In this document: positions 18,852 to 26,781 of the stretch, one piece after another
Layout of the letters: each line of letters opens with the position of its first letter
How positions within the stretch are numbered: position 1 is the stretch's first letter
NCBI GenBank assembly: GCA_021300015.1
Contig: JAJTFB010000005.1
Span: 91,315-155,314, forward strand
DNA: 64,000 bases
Reading direction: 5' to 3'
Source: Pirellula sp.
Lineage (GTDB): Bacteria > Planctomycetota > Planctomycetia > Pirellulales > Pirellulaceae
Notes under the pieces: model-generated
Seen by the model: only the letters and a program-made list of their open reading frames with translations
Databases searched by the model: none
What the model was told of the DNA's origin: nothing
Made by a program: the position numbers and the translations under genes

Positions 18852-19014
18852 GATTCCTTCAGGCTTCAAATCGCAAACAAACAGGTCAAACGGCGAGGTT
18901 CCCAAGAGAGGAACTTTTTCTATCAACACAGCAACAGGCGTCCCTTTAGCGTAAAATAGGAAGGGTATTTGTATTGCAAATAGCCCCATGGACTGCTTCA
19001 GGAGAAATCTTGCC

Positions 19015-19860
19015 ATGAAACGCTCGCTTTCGTTTTTTTCCGTAGTCTTTGTTCTTTTCCAACTCCTTGCGCCGCTGCATCCGGCCAAAGCCCAAGCGCC
19101 CAAAGAGATCACCAATAGCATCGGGATGAAGCTGGTGCTGGTCCCTAAAGGGACGTTCATGATGGGCTCGCCCGAGAGCGACGTGAACCGTCAAAAGAAC
19201 GAAACCCAGCACGAAGTGACGATCAGCAAGGGCTACTATCTTGGTGTGTACGAAGTAACGCAGGCACAGTACGAAAAGGTGATCGGTAAGAATCCGAGTC
19301 TCTATCAAGGGGCAATAGTTGGTAACGAGAATGCAGATCTCCCTGTAGAGAATGTTTCATGGCATGATGCGGTCGAGTTTTGCAAAAAGCTATCGGACCT
19401 GCCTGAGGAGAAGAAAGCAGGCCGCGTGTATCGCTTACCGACGGAGGCCCAGTGGGAATACGCGTGTCGCGCTGGTAGCAAGACCGCTTATTCATTTGAT
19501 GATGAAGAGGGTTTGCTGCCCGAGTACGGTTGGTTTAGCAGCAACAGTTCTGAACGGACACATACGGTTGGACTTTTGGAGCCGAACGCTTGGGGCCTAT
19601 ACGATATGCACGGGAACGTCTGGGAGTGGTGCAGCGACTGGTACGGTGAATACCCCAAGGGTGCCGTCAGCGATCCGACTGGCCCATGTGAGGGCTCGGA
19701 CCGCGTGTTCCGTGGCGGCACTTGGCTCCGCGTGGCCGCGAGTTGTCGGTCGGCGGCCCGGAACTGGCGCGACCCGTCGCGCCGCAGCTCCGACTACGGC
19801 TTCCGTGTTGCCCTGAGTCCATCCGGAATCCCCAAGTCGCCGGAGGCGGACAGCAAGTAA
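19015..19860 (+). CDS. Secreted FGE-sulfatase/C-type-lectin-fold protein; candidate DGR variable protein
   Basis: A 281-residue exported protein with a signal peptide (residues 1-28, ending PAKAQA) and one FGE/SUMF1-like domain (NSIGMKLVLVPKGTFMMGS, YEVTQAQYEKV, RLPTEAQWEYACRAG, GLYDMHGNVWEWCSDWYG). The start at 19015 has AGGAGA at 19000-19005. In true formylglycine-generating enzymes the motif after GGSW holds two cysteines; here the first position is Arg239 and only Cys244 remains, so sulfatase maturation is unlikely. The C-terminal block (residues about 230-265, RVFRGGTW...GFRV) has the layout of variable regions in diversity-generating retroelement targets: codons at usually variable positions all end in C or T, as expected if copied from AAY. 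A structured hairpin follows 10 bases after the stop. No reverse transcriptase is in the window. Confidence 0.85.
   Translation: MKRSLSFFSVVFVLFQLLAPLHPAKAQAPKEITNSIGMKLVLVPKGTFMMGSPESDVNRQKNETQHEVTISKGYYLGVYEVTQAQYEKVIGKNPSLYQGAIVGNENADLPVENVSWHDAVEFCKKLSDLPEEKKAGRVYRLPTEAQWEYACRAGSKTAYSFDDEEGLLPEYGWFSSNSSERTHTVGLLEPNAWGLYDMHGNVWEWCSDWYGEYPKGAVSDPTGPCEGSDRVFRGGTWLRVAASCRSAARNWRDPSRRSSDYGFRVALSPSGIPKSPEADSK
19699..19815 (+). other. Candidate DGR variable region (VR)
   Basis: This is the 3' end of the FGE-fold gene, codons for about residues 229-267. Conserved family positions (RGG, W, AA, CRSA, R, P, GFRV) alternate with positions 232, 236, 238, 239, 243, 248, 250, 252, 253, 256 and 258-261. 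Their codons (ttc, act, ctc, cgc, agt, gcc, aac, cgc, gac, cgc, agc, tcc, gac, tac) all end in a pyrimidine, while conserved codons often end in G. That is the pattern left by adenine-specific mutagenesis of AAC/AAT in a template repeat. The variable positions were chosen from memory of the family, so the test is partly post hoc. Confidence 0.45.
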
Positions 19861-19870
19861 AGCGGAGACG

Positions 19871-19928
19871 GTGGTCGTAGGCACGGAGGTCGCGCGGCGG
19901 AGCAGCGACCGGAGATGCCGTAGACCAC
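19871..19928. repeat. Long symmetric hairpin just after the candidate variable region
   Basis: Three helices stack with symmetric internal loops: GTGGTC (19871-19876) with GACCAC (19923-19928), GGCA (19880-19883) with TGCC (19916-19919), and GGTCGC (19888-19893) with GCGACC (19905-19910). DGR targets often carry a GC-rich hairpin or cruciform just after the variable region, so its place is suggestive. A terminator is less likely because no T-tract follows. Confidence 0.6.
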
Positions 19929-19959
19929 TGGCGAAGCCGCCTTAGACAAGTTCGCGCTG

Positions 19960-20661
19960 CACCGGGTGCCTAGCACCGATTTGGGCCTTCCTTTGTCTCT
20001 TTTCCCGTAGCCATCCGCTGCCAAGCGGTGGAAAGCGGCGCGAGTAACGCTTCCACCGTCTGGCGACAGGTGGCTTCGTCCGAGGAACCGGAATCGTCGG
20101 CTGTCGAATCGTAGCCATCCGCTACCAAGCGGTGGACAGCGGCGACAAGTCGTTCTTGGATCGCGGAGCCGAAGCTTGTCAGGCTATTCGAGACCATGCA
20201 ATGTTCTGAAGGCCAACGAGAGACCGGGCTCCGTACCGGGTGCCTGGCACCGATTTAGCCGCCTGTTTGCTAGCATCCGCTCTGGCGACGCACCGGGCAC
20301 CTGGTGCCTGGCACCGATTTAGCTGCCTGTTTGCTAGCAACCGCTCTGGCGACGCACCTGGTGCCTGGCACCGATTTGAGCCGCCTGTTTGCTAGCAACC
20401 GTCCTGGCGACGCACCGGGTGCCTGGCACCGATTTGGCCGCCTATTTTCCGCACCTGGTGCCTGGCACCGATTTGGCCGCCTATTTTTGCTAGCATCGAC
20501 CTGGCACCGATTTGGCGGCCTGTTCCGCCCTTTCAGGGCTAGCGACTTTTGTTGCGTACCGAATCCCAGGGCGGCGCTTCGCTTTGCCCTGGGCTATCCC
20601 CTTGCGCCCCGTTGGGGCATAAAGCCATCTGGCGTCGTACCTGGTGCCTGACACCGATGTG
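19960..20661. repeat. Palindromic intergenic repeat family (core GGTGCCTGGCACCGATTT)
   Basis: The core is a near-perfect palindrome (GGTGCC-T-GGCACC) followed by GATTT. Copies start near 19960, 20235, 20298, 20355, 20413, 20452, 20498 (partial) and 20639 (degenerate). Between 20235 and 20513 they form an array whose larger unit also includes conserved flank (GCCGCCTGTTTGCTAGCA and CTCTGGCGACG); core-to-core spacing is 64, 57, 58 and 39 bases. Because the intervening sequence is conserved this is not a CRISPR array. The gap from 19861 to 20835 otherwise shows no supported coding region. Confidence 0.8.
20007..20146. repeat. Direct repeat pair of about 35 bp
   Basis: The segment beginning GTAGCCATCCGCT at 20007-20041 recurs at 20111-20146 with about two differences. 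Each copy holds a CCGCT/AGCGG hairpin. They fall in the 975-base gap (19861-20835) that has no convincing gene. Confidence 0.65.
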
Positions 20662-20835
20662 GAACCCCCAATGCCTGACATCCGATTACGCTAGCAATGA
20701 CGATTTTGAGGGCGAGCGCGAGATCAAGTTCAAATTATTTTACTATTATTGATCCTTATTAACCAAGAGTCTTCTAGCTGAGTCCATACCCCAGCAGTCT
20801 CCAGGAAAGGAAACGAAAGCAGATCCCCAAAACAG

Positions 20836-20909
20836 CGAGGTCGACGGGGCTCGAACCCGCAACCTCCGGATCGACAGTCCGGTGCTCTAACCAATTGAGC
20901 TACGACCCC
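20836..20909 (-). tRNA. tRNA-Asp (anticodon GTC)
   Basis: The reverse strand folds into a complete cloverleaf of 74 bases. The acceptor stem starts GGGGTCG and pairs with CGACCTC (one G-U), with discriminator G as expected for Asp. The D-arm contains AGCTCAATTGGTTAGAGC, the anticodon stem is CCGGA/TCCGG around loop CTGTCGA (anticodon GTC at 20873-20875), and the T-arm contains GGTTCGAGCCC. CCA is not encoded. Confidence 0.97.
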
Positions 20910-21030
20910 GGAAAGAAACATCATGCCGCGTGGCGACTTTGTAGAGATCGATGTTCCCTTGCCAAGGCAAAATCTCGCTTTGGGATGGGCAAGTATAGCG
21001 TGATGTTCGGCTGAATCAAGCTCAAGCGGG

Positions 21031-22494
21031 TCAAAAACGGATGGCGAATTGGTTGTAGACGATCCAGCCTGAATTGTCGTCTAAAACCGCAAAATCGGTA
21101 TCCCGGTAGTCGACCTGCACTCCGTACTGGATCGCCGGGGTGATGTCCCAGAACAAGCATCCATAGTAGGCCGAATTCTTAGCAATCGCGCCAGGGGTCG
21201 TTGGCAAATCCCTTCGAAGTGCTGCATCGATCCCGTAGCCCATGTGCAGATGCACGCGGTTGCTAAGGTAGAAAAAAGCCTCCAAAAATCCCCCTTGGCC
21301 ACGTATCGCCTGGAAGGTCTGGGAGTTGAACGTCTGAAAAATGGTTCCGGCGTAATTGCCAAGGCCTTGGCCAAAATACCCTTCGCCGATGATCCCGAGT
21401 CGGTCGGTAAGGTTGATTTTACTGTCGACCGATACGCCACCGACATCGATGATCGATCGGATAGGGATATTCGGATCGATGTCCTCAAGGCTGTAGAGGA
21501 TCTGCGCGTTTCGGATCCGACCGACCATTCCGGCCAGGGCCAGCTCCAAGGGCCGCTCGTTTCGCCCGCCGGCCAACGGCTCGACTTCCCCTATTCCGAG
21601 AACTCCACGAACCTCGATGTTAGGAATGCCATCGGATTCGGTCGTCCGCCGACTCGAATCGATCAATACCGTCGAGATCGGATCGCTCAGTGCGGTCTGC
21701 AAGGTGGCTTGGAAGGCATCGGTGGGTTTCCAGAACGCTTCTGCTCGAAGTTGCCCGCGAAAAGTTCCTGCGTTTCCTGTACCACCCATGAGGGTCATCG
21801 GGATAACGATCGGATCGCGCGGTGCAAACAGGTCGGGCTGAAGACCGGCAGTGAATCGAAAGTGCTCGTTGCGAGCTTCGCCAAAGGCGACGATGGGCAT
21901 GAACCCATAGATATCCGACGTCAGGCTCGAGCTGGTGAAGTAGAACTTACCAAACGCACCGGTCTGCCAGCCGGCGACCTCGGGACCAGCGTAATTGAAT
22001 TGCAAGTTCGATTGCCTCGCATGGGCTTCGAACGTCGGCGTATCCCCTCCAAAAAGCGACGGGGGCAACATAAACAGTGGGCTCCAAGGAGCAAACGAGC
22101 GGTCTGATCCATAGACGCCTAAAACCGACAAGGCTCCCGATACACGAAGCGTTCCAGCACCGCTTTGCAATAACACTCCGCCGCCGGCGGGCTCTTTGGA
22201 ACTCAGCACGCTAGGGGCTGGGGCTTGGAGGTAATAAACTTGGGGGGCGAGTCCCTCTTGCAGCTCCGGTGCAATGACTTGTTCGGAGAGCAAGGCAGGG
22301 GGCTGCTTGGCCGGGAGTGTGAGTTCCTTGGCCGCCTCGATCGAGCTTGCCAAGACGACCTGTGGATCTAGGGAGTTTTCGTTGAGTTTAAGCTGAACTG
22401 TGGCCGGCTCGGTTTGGCAAAACGCTAGGTCTATGGTCAAGAGCAGCCAAGCGACCGAGCTCAAAAGAATCGATGGATTGCCGGTCATCTGCAT
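21031..22494 (-). CDS. Outer-membrane beta-barrel protein, DcaP-like porin
   Basis: About 487 residues with a signal peptide (MQMTGNPSILLSSVAWLLL..., ending near AFCQ). A linker rich in Leu, Pro and Ala is followed by a beta-rich barrel part with alternating aromatic and small residues. The segment with HARQSNLQFNYAGPEV and TGAFGKFYF resembles the start of the DcaP-like trimeric porin family, and the protein ends with a C-terminal aromatic residue (YNQFAIRF), typical of outer-membrane proteins. It probably moves small solutes across the outer membrane. The start at 22494 (or 22488) places the signal peptide properly; the longer frame to 22566 adds an unlikely N-terminus. Confidence 0.72.
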   Translation of the reverse strand: MQMTGNPSILLSSVAWLLLTIDLAFCQTEPATVQLKLNENSLDPQVVLASSIEAAKELTLPAKQPPALLSEQVIAPELQEGLAPQVYYLQAPAPSVLSSKEPAGGGVLLQSGAGTLRVSGALSVLGVYGSDRSFAPWSPLFMLPPSLFGGDTPTFEAHARQSNLQFNYAGPEVAGWQTGAFGKFYFTSSSLTSDIYGFMPIVAFGEARNEHFRFTAGLQPDLFAPRDPIVIPMTLMGGTGNAGTFRGQLRAEAFWKPTDAFQATLQTALSDPISTVLIDSSRRTTESDGIPNIEVRGVLGIGEVEPLAGGRNERPLELALAGMVGRIRNAQILYSLEDIDPNIPIRSIIDVGGVSVDSKINLTDRLGIIGEGYFGQGLGNYAGTIFQTFNSQTFQAIRGQGGFLEAFFYLSNRVHLHMGYGIDAALRRDLPTTPGAIAKNSAYYGCLFWDITPAIQYGVQVDYRDTDFAVLDDNSGWIVYNQFAIRF

Positions 22495-22643
22495 CCCATT
22501 TTGGCAGGTGTCGTTTCGAAGTTCGGGAAACCACAAGCCAGAACAGATAGCAGAAAAGAAAAGCACAAATCAATAGCGAAGCCAGGAGCAACACTTTTCA
22601 GAGAAAATTCGGTCCTATATGTCCTATAGGTCCTATTTTCAAC

Positions 22644-24581
22644 TCAGATCGGTAAGCCTTTCCATCGAACGAAGGCTTCGATGGCCAAGTACTCGGGCAG
22701 GCCGAGTTTGTTGTAGTTGTCGGCGGTTCCTCGGTTGCGGTCTTCGGCACGTTGCCAGAACTCCCTTGGATCGCTTCCGGGGAAGAGCGCTTTGTCCTTC
22801 TGGCTTTCGTGCATGAAGATCGCATTGCGTTTGAGGGCCAGATCGCTGGGGCTAAGCGGCACAGCGATTTCGATTTCGTGAAGGGGGTATTCCTGCCAAG
22901 CTCCGCGATACAGGAGGACTTCCGGGAGCGTCTCGCCTCGGGACTTCCAATCCAGGAGCACCGCAAAGATCGCCTCGGCGCAGACGCGATGCGTGCCGTG
23001 TGGGTCGGCCAAATCGCCCGCGACATAGATCTGATCCGGCCTCAGGCGTCGCAGGAGTTCATCGATGATGGCGATGTCTTCGGGCCCAACGGGCTTTTTG
23101 GCGATGGTACCGGTTCGGTAAAATGGCAGATCGAGGAAGTGCAGATTGGACTCAGGGCAGCCGATGGACAGTGCCCCGGCTCGGGCTTCGTTTCTACGGA
23201 TGAGTCCTTTGATATTCAGGATCGACTCGGAGTCGGGTTGGCCGGGGGCTTTGCGTTCGATATCGGCGCGGACCGCGTGGGCCATCTGCGTGGACTTGTC
23301 GCTGTCGATCCCGAACAGTTTGTTGTATTCACAGACCAAATCCGCGACCATACGAGCATCGTGGTCGAACACCGCAATGTTTCCGGAGGTCATGTAGGCA
23401 ATATGCACCTGATGCTGGTCTTGGATCAGACGGATCAGCGTTCCGCCCATGCTGATGACGTCATCGTCTGGGTGAGGGCTAAAGCATAGGGCGGTTTTGG
23501 ATTGTTTACCTGCCGGGTGCGGATCGATGGTCTTCATCATCCAACCGAAGACCTTTTGCGAAACCTTTTCCGCAGAACCTTGTTTCCACAACAGTTCGTG
23601 CAAGTCATTGTTTCGGAAATCCTCGTCGGTGAGCTTCAGGAGCGGCTTGCCGGTTTGCTGGCAGAGCCATAGCGTAGCTCGCTTGGTCAACTCCTCGGTC
23701 CAGAGCACATGGTGCAAGAGCCATGGGGTTGCGACATCCTTCAGATAAGCCGCTGCGGGCGTATCGATCAGGGCCCTAACATCGGGGTGCTCTTGGAGCA
23801 ACGACGCGGGAAGCCGCTCGGTCGTCGCCCCTTCGAGCGTCTCTGCGACCACCTTGGCTTTATGCTCTCCGAGGGCCAAGAGCAGAATGCGTCGAGCTTC
23901 CAGAATGCTGCTTAGGCCCACCGTCAAGGCTTCGCTCGGGACATTGTTCTCTCCGAAAAAGTCGCTGGCAACACCCCGTCGGGTGACTGCATCGAGCGTG
24001 CAGAGCCGGGTCTTGCTGCGCCTCGACGAGAACGGTTCATTGAATCCGATATGGCCATTCATTCCGATGCCCAGGAGGACCAGGTCGAAACCACCGCACA
24101 GTTCGATCGCTTCTTCGAATCTCAAGCAATGCGCATCGAGCAACTCCTCGGCGATGTTGCCATCCAAGCAATGCATTTGCTGGGCCGGTAAGTTCACATG
24201 CTGGGTCAAGTGCTCTCGCAACCAAGCCTGGTGCGACTGAGGGCTGTTGGACGGAAGTCGATAGTATTCGTCGAGCAGAAACAATTCGACGCTGCTAAAG
24301 TCAAGCGATTCCTCGCGGTGCAAGCGGATCAATTCGCGGAAGGTCGTCAGGGGGGTCGAACCGGCCGGCAGACCGATGACGGTCCGTTGGCCTAACGCAG
24401 CCCTTTCGCGGATCAATCCAGCCACGATGTGGGCGGCGTAATGGGAAAGTTCTTGGATGGTATCGAAACAAAACGCGGGTAGATTGGTACCTAGAACCGG
24501 GTGTGCTTTGCTGTTCTTCGGAGGAATCGCCATTGTCTCGGATTGGTCGGTCGAAGGAGGGACGTTCAGTGGAAAGGACAT
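22644..24581 (-). CDS. NagB-like glucosamine-6-phosphate deaminase fused to a PIG-L/LmbE deacetylase
   Basis: A 645-residue fusion. The N-terminal part (about 40-300) is a NagB/sugar-phosphate isomerase domain with GLPAGSTPL, FLLDEYYRL (104-107 holding the catalytic Asp region) and GIGMNGHIGFNEP (172-183). The C-terminal part (about 360-600) is a PIG-L/LmbE zinc-dependent deacetylase with FSPHPDDDVISMGG (367-380) and a later DPHGTH zinc-ligand motif. Together they could deacetylate and then deaminate/isomerise an amino-sugar phosphate, feeding amino-sugar carbon into glycolysis; this is inferred from the fusion. Similar fusions occur in Bacteroidetes and planctomycetes, from memory. ATG at 24581 overlaps the start of the divergent cinA-like gene; ATG at 24533 is an alternative. 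Neither has a clear ribosome binding site. Confidence 0.88.
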   Translation of the reverse strand: MSFPLNVPPSTDQSETMAIPPKNSKAHPVLGTNLPAFCFDTIQELSHYAAHIVAGLIRERAALGQRTVIGLPAGSTPLTTFRELIRLHREESLDFSSVELFLLDEYYRLPSNSPQSHQAWLREHLTQHVNLPAQQMHCLDGNIAEELLDAHCLRFEEAIELCGGFDLVLLGIGMNGHIGFNEPFSSRRSKTRLCTLDAVTRRGVASDFFGENNVPSEALTVGLSSILEARRILLLALGEHKAKVVAETLEGATTERLPASLLQEHPDVRALIDTPAAAYLKDVATPWLLHHVLWTEELTKRATLWLCQQTGKPLLKLTDEDFRNNDLHELLWKQGSAEKVSQKVFGWMMKTIDPHPAGKQSKTALCFSPHPDDDVISMGGTLIRLIQDQHQVHIAYMTSGNIAVFDHDARMVADLVCEYNKLFGIDSDKSTQMAHAVRADIERKAPGQPDSESILNIKGLIRRNEARAGALSIGCPESNLHFLDLPFYRTGTIAKKPVGPEDIAIIDELLRRLRPDQIYVAGDLADPHGTHRVCAEAIFAVLLDWKSRGETLPEVLLYRGAWQEYPLHEIEIAVPLSPSDLALKRNAIFMHESQKDKALFPGSDPREFWQRAEDRNRGTADNYNKLGLPEYLAIEAFVRWKGLPI

Positions 24582-25168
24582 CGCAAACGAAAATTTACAC
24601 GAAAGTTCTCGAAGTGATTAGGCTACTTCGCGAATCCCGCAAGCGAATTGTGTTTGCCGAAAGCTGCACCGGTGGGTCGATCGCTGCGAATTTCACCCTG
24701 GTGCCTGGAGTTTCCGAGGTTTTTTGCGGTTCGATGGTCGTCTACCGCAACGATTCCAAAACGCAGTGGCTCGGTCTCGATCCGGCGATACTGGCCGATC
24801 CCGAAATAGGCCCCGTCAGTCCCCAAACCAGCCAATCGCTTGCCCGCCGGGTGCTTGAACTCACGCCAGAGGCGAGCTTCGCCTTGGCCATAACCGGCCA
24901 CTTCGGGCCCGACGCTCCGGCACATTTAAACCGCCGAATCTTTATCGCTTTGATCCGACGGGAGGATTTCCAAGTCTGGACCAAGGACGCGCTGCTGCCG
25001 GACCTTGCCTCCATAGACATTGAAACCGGCTACACAGAAAACGGCCCCATGACTGCTTCGAAAAAGGACGACGTGAGTAAAACTTACCCCCAACTGCGAA
25101 GCGAATTGCAATCTCTAGCTGTCGAATGGACGCTCGATCTACTCATCGAAGCCCTTTTGCAGGGCTAG
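24569..25168 (+). CDS. CinA C-terminal-domain protein (nicotinamide-nucleotide amidohydrolase family)
   Basis: About 199 residues of the CinA C-terminal type, which in characterised members (PncC) removes the amide from nicotinamide mononucleotide in NAD recycling. The catalytic-loop motif FAESCTGGSIAANFT is clear. The second conserved block reads ALAITGHFGPDAP, where most relatives have a Gly-rich GIAGP, so activity may differ. GTG at 24569 is chosen because AAGGAGG at 24554-24560 precedes it by eight bases; the upstream in-frame ATG at 24503 lies deep inside the divergent gene. The 5' ends of this gene and the NagB fusion overlap head-to-head by 13 bases. Confidence 0.8.
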   Translation: MERTSQTKIYTKVLEVIRLLRESRKRIVFAESCTGGSIAANFTLVPGVSEVFCGSMVVYRNDSKTQWLGLDPAILADPEIGPVSPQTSQSLARRVLELTPEASFALAITGHFGPDAPAHLNRRIFIALIRREDFQVWTKDALLPDLASIDIETGYTENGPMTASKKDDVSKTYPQLRSELQSLAVEWTLDLLIEALLQG

Positions 25169-25203
25169 TACCTCTCATCAACTTCCTCGCCCTTGGCTAC
25201 GGG

Positions 25204-26145
25204 TTAAACAATGTCGCCGGAGGGTTCGCGTCGAGCCGGAAGCGTGACCAGGAACGTCGCTCCGGGTTGCTCAATCCGCTCCGAGACGGTGATCGAGCCC
25301 TTGAGCCGCTCGACGATCGATCGGACCAAGAACAGCCCCAATCCCACCCCAGGCTTGCGTCGCTCGAGCTCATCTCCGGCACGATAAAATCTCCAAAAAA
25401 TCTTGCGACGCAAGTGCCTGGGAACTCCCTGCCCATTGTCGGAAATGGCGATCAACGCTGAAGCGTTTTGAAACGTGATTCGAATCTCGATCTCGGGCTC
25501 CTGGGCAGAATACTTGATCGCATTATCGAGCAGATTGCCAAGCAGCACGTCGATGTCGATCCGATGAGCTAGCACTTGGCAATCCTCGATTTCCATTCGA
25601 AAAAGGTCCGTGCTGACCGAATGCTGCTTGGCCAACCGAGCCACGCACTCTTCGACAAGCTCTCGGAGCGAAACCCATTCTTTGGCATCCAAGTCCTGCT
25701 TGTCCCGCTGGAGCCTTGCCACATCGAGTAGTTGATTGATGAGCCGATCGAGGCGATCGACATCCTCCATCATCGTCGCATAAAACTCTTGTCGTTGAGG
25801 ACCCTGGACCTCGCGGCGGTTGAGGGTCTGAAGATAGAGCTTGAGCGAGGCGATGGGCGTTTTTAGCTCATGGGTCACCGCATCGATAAAATTGCTTTGA
25901 CGCCGGTTTAGGTTGATGTTTTGAATGATCCAAATCAAATAGAGGATCACACCGGCGAGCAAGCAGGCAAAGAAAACAGCACCGACACTGAGCAAAATCC
26001 AGTAAATCGCAGACCGGCTGGTTTTTTCCGCGTCCATCGCGCTAAAGACGTTCAGCAGGACCCAGCCAATGGTCAGGCCCACGAGCATGACAATCATCAG
26101 AATCGCGACCAAAATCGGCCACTTGAGGCTTTTTCTTTCGAACAC
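25204..26145 (-). CDS. Sensor histidine kinase, intramembrane-sensing type, no adjacent regulator
   Basis: A 313-residue kinase with two transmembrane helices (about 10-33 and 47-73) joined by a loop of only some 13 residues, so it has no real periplasmic sensor domain. The HisKA domain has FIDAVTHELKTPIASLKLY with His92 as the phosphorylation site. The ATPase domain has the N-box LLGNLLDNAIKYS, the G1 box ISDNGQGVP and the G2 box GVGLGLFLV. The start is GTG at 26145, preceded by a CAGGGGG sequence. A TATAAT on the reverse strand at 26221-26226 could be its -10 element. No response regulator is next to it, so the partner must be elsewhere. Confidence 0.93.
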   Translation of the reverse strand: MFERKSLKWPILVAILMIVMLVGLTIGWVLLNVFSAMDAEKTSRSAIYWILLSVGAVFFACLLAGVILYLIWIIQNINLNRRQSNFIDAVTHELKTPIASLKLYLQTLNRREVQGPQRQEFYATMMEDVDRLDRLINQLLDVARLQRDKQDLDAKEWVSLRELVEECVARLAKQHSVSTDLFRMEIEDCQVLAHRIDIDVLLGNLLDNAIKYSAQEPEIEIRITFQNASALIAISDNGQGVPRHLRRKIFWRFYRAGDELERRKPGVGLGLFLVRSIVERLKGSITVSERIEQPGATFLVTLPARREPSGDIV

Positions 26146-26319
26146 CGGGTCGTTGCCCCCTGAAAAAAATCGCGGGTCTGCTCTAAAGGATCTGAAACAT
26201 GCCTTTGGTATTTACCCAAAATTATACTATAGTAACGCTCGCGAAGACCGTTGGCTCCCATTGAAACGCCCGCAATAGCAGGCAACGGTAGCTAGGACTC
26301 GGTCAGAAGGAATCCAATC

Positions 26320-26781
26320 GTGCGACCTCCCGTCGAACATATTCAGTTCCCAAGGAAGACTTGGCAAGCCGTAACCGAGCATGCGCTCCGGGAACTGACT
26401 TTCCACGAATCCTGCGACCGATCCTCACGCATCGAAAACCTCCGCCCCTACTACTTTGAGGACGAAACCGAAAACGCTTTCGGGCGACAAATCTGGTGCT
26501 TCGAGGCCATGGGATTGCAATCCGGGACAGGTCGAAAGCTCGAATTCGGCGTGCTCGAATTCTCGATCGAATACGGACTGATCGAATTGAGCCAATGCTG
26601 TTGGTTCCAGAACGGCAAACAGCTCGAACACTGGATCTCCCAACGGCTCGATCCACCCAGAGAAGAAGCCTCCTGCTGTTCGACGACAAAACTCTGGGTC
26701 TATGTTGCAATCCTGAGCGTTCTGTTCCTGGCCATCGGTTGGACCGTTTCGCTGCTTCGATTCCTGAATGTCTCGATCTAA
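26320..26781 (+). CDS. Unknown tail-anchored membrane protein
   Basis: A 153-residue protein, not recognised, with a GTG start at 26320 preceded by AAGGA. Residues 1-118 are soluble, with several Cys and Trp; a single transmembrane helix near 126-148 (LWVYVAILSVLFLAIGWTV) ends the protein, so the soluble part probably faces the cytoplasm. Its end overlaps the start of the second uvrA gene by 14 bases, which suggests coupled translation. Whether it works with UvrA is unknown. Confidence 0.65.
   Translation: MRPPVEHIQFPRKTWQAVTEHALRELTFHESCDRSSRIENLRPYYFEDETENAFGRQIWCFEAMGLQSGTGRKLEFGVLEFSIEYGLIELSQCCWFQNGKQLEHWISQRLDPPREEASCCSTTKLWVYVAILSVLFLAIGWTVSLLRFLNVSI

Noticed and set aside
19015..19860. 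True formylglycine-generating enzyme maturing the nearby sulfatase
   Set aside because: The first cysteine of the catalytic pair is Arg239, and the protein is secreted.
19970..20197. Minus-strand frame of 75 codons with helix-like composition
   Set aside because: It covers both copies of a direct repeat read in different frames and has no ribosome binding site; the same repeat explains its protein-like look.
20235..20513. Regular repeats as a CRISPR array
   Set aside because: Spacing is irregular (39-64 bases), the sequence between cores is itself conserved, and no cas gene is present.
20304..20651. Plus-strand 115-codon frame
   Set aside because: It translates the palindromic repeat array and has repetitive low-quality composition.
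21244..22107. Long plus-strand frame of 287 codons
   Set aside because: It lies antisense to the porin gene, which has a signal peptide and barrel features; the frame is a shadow.
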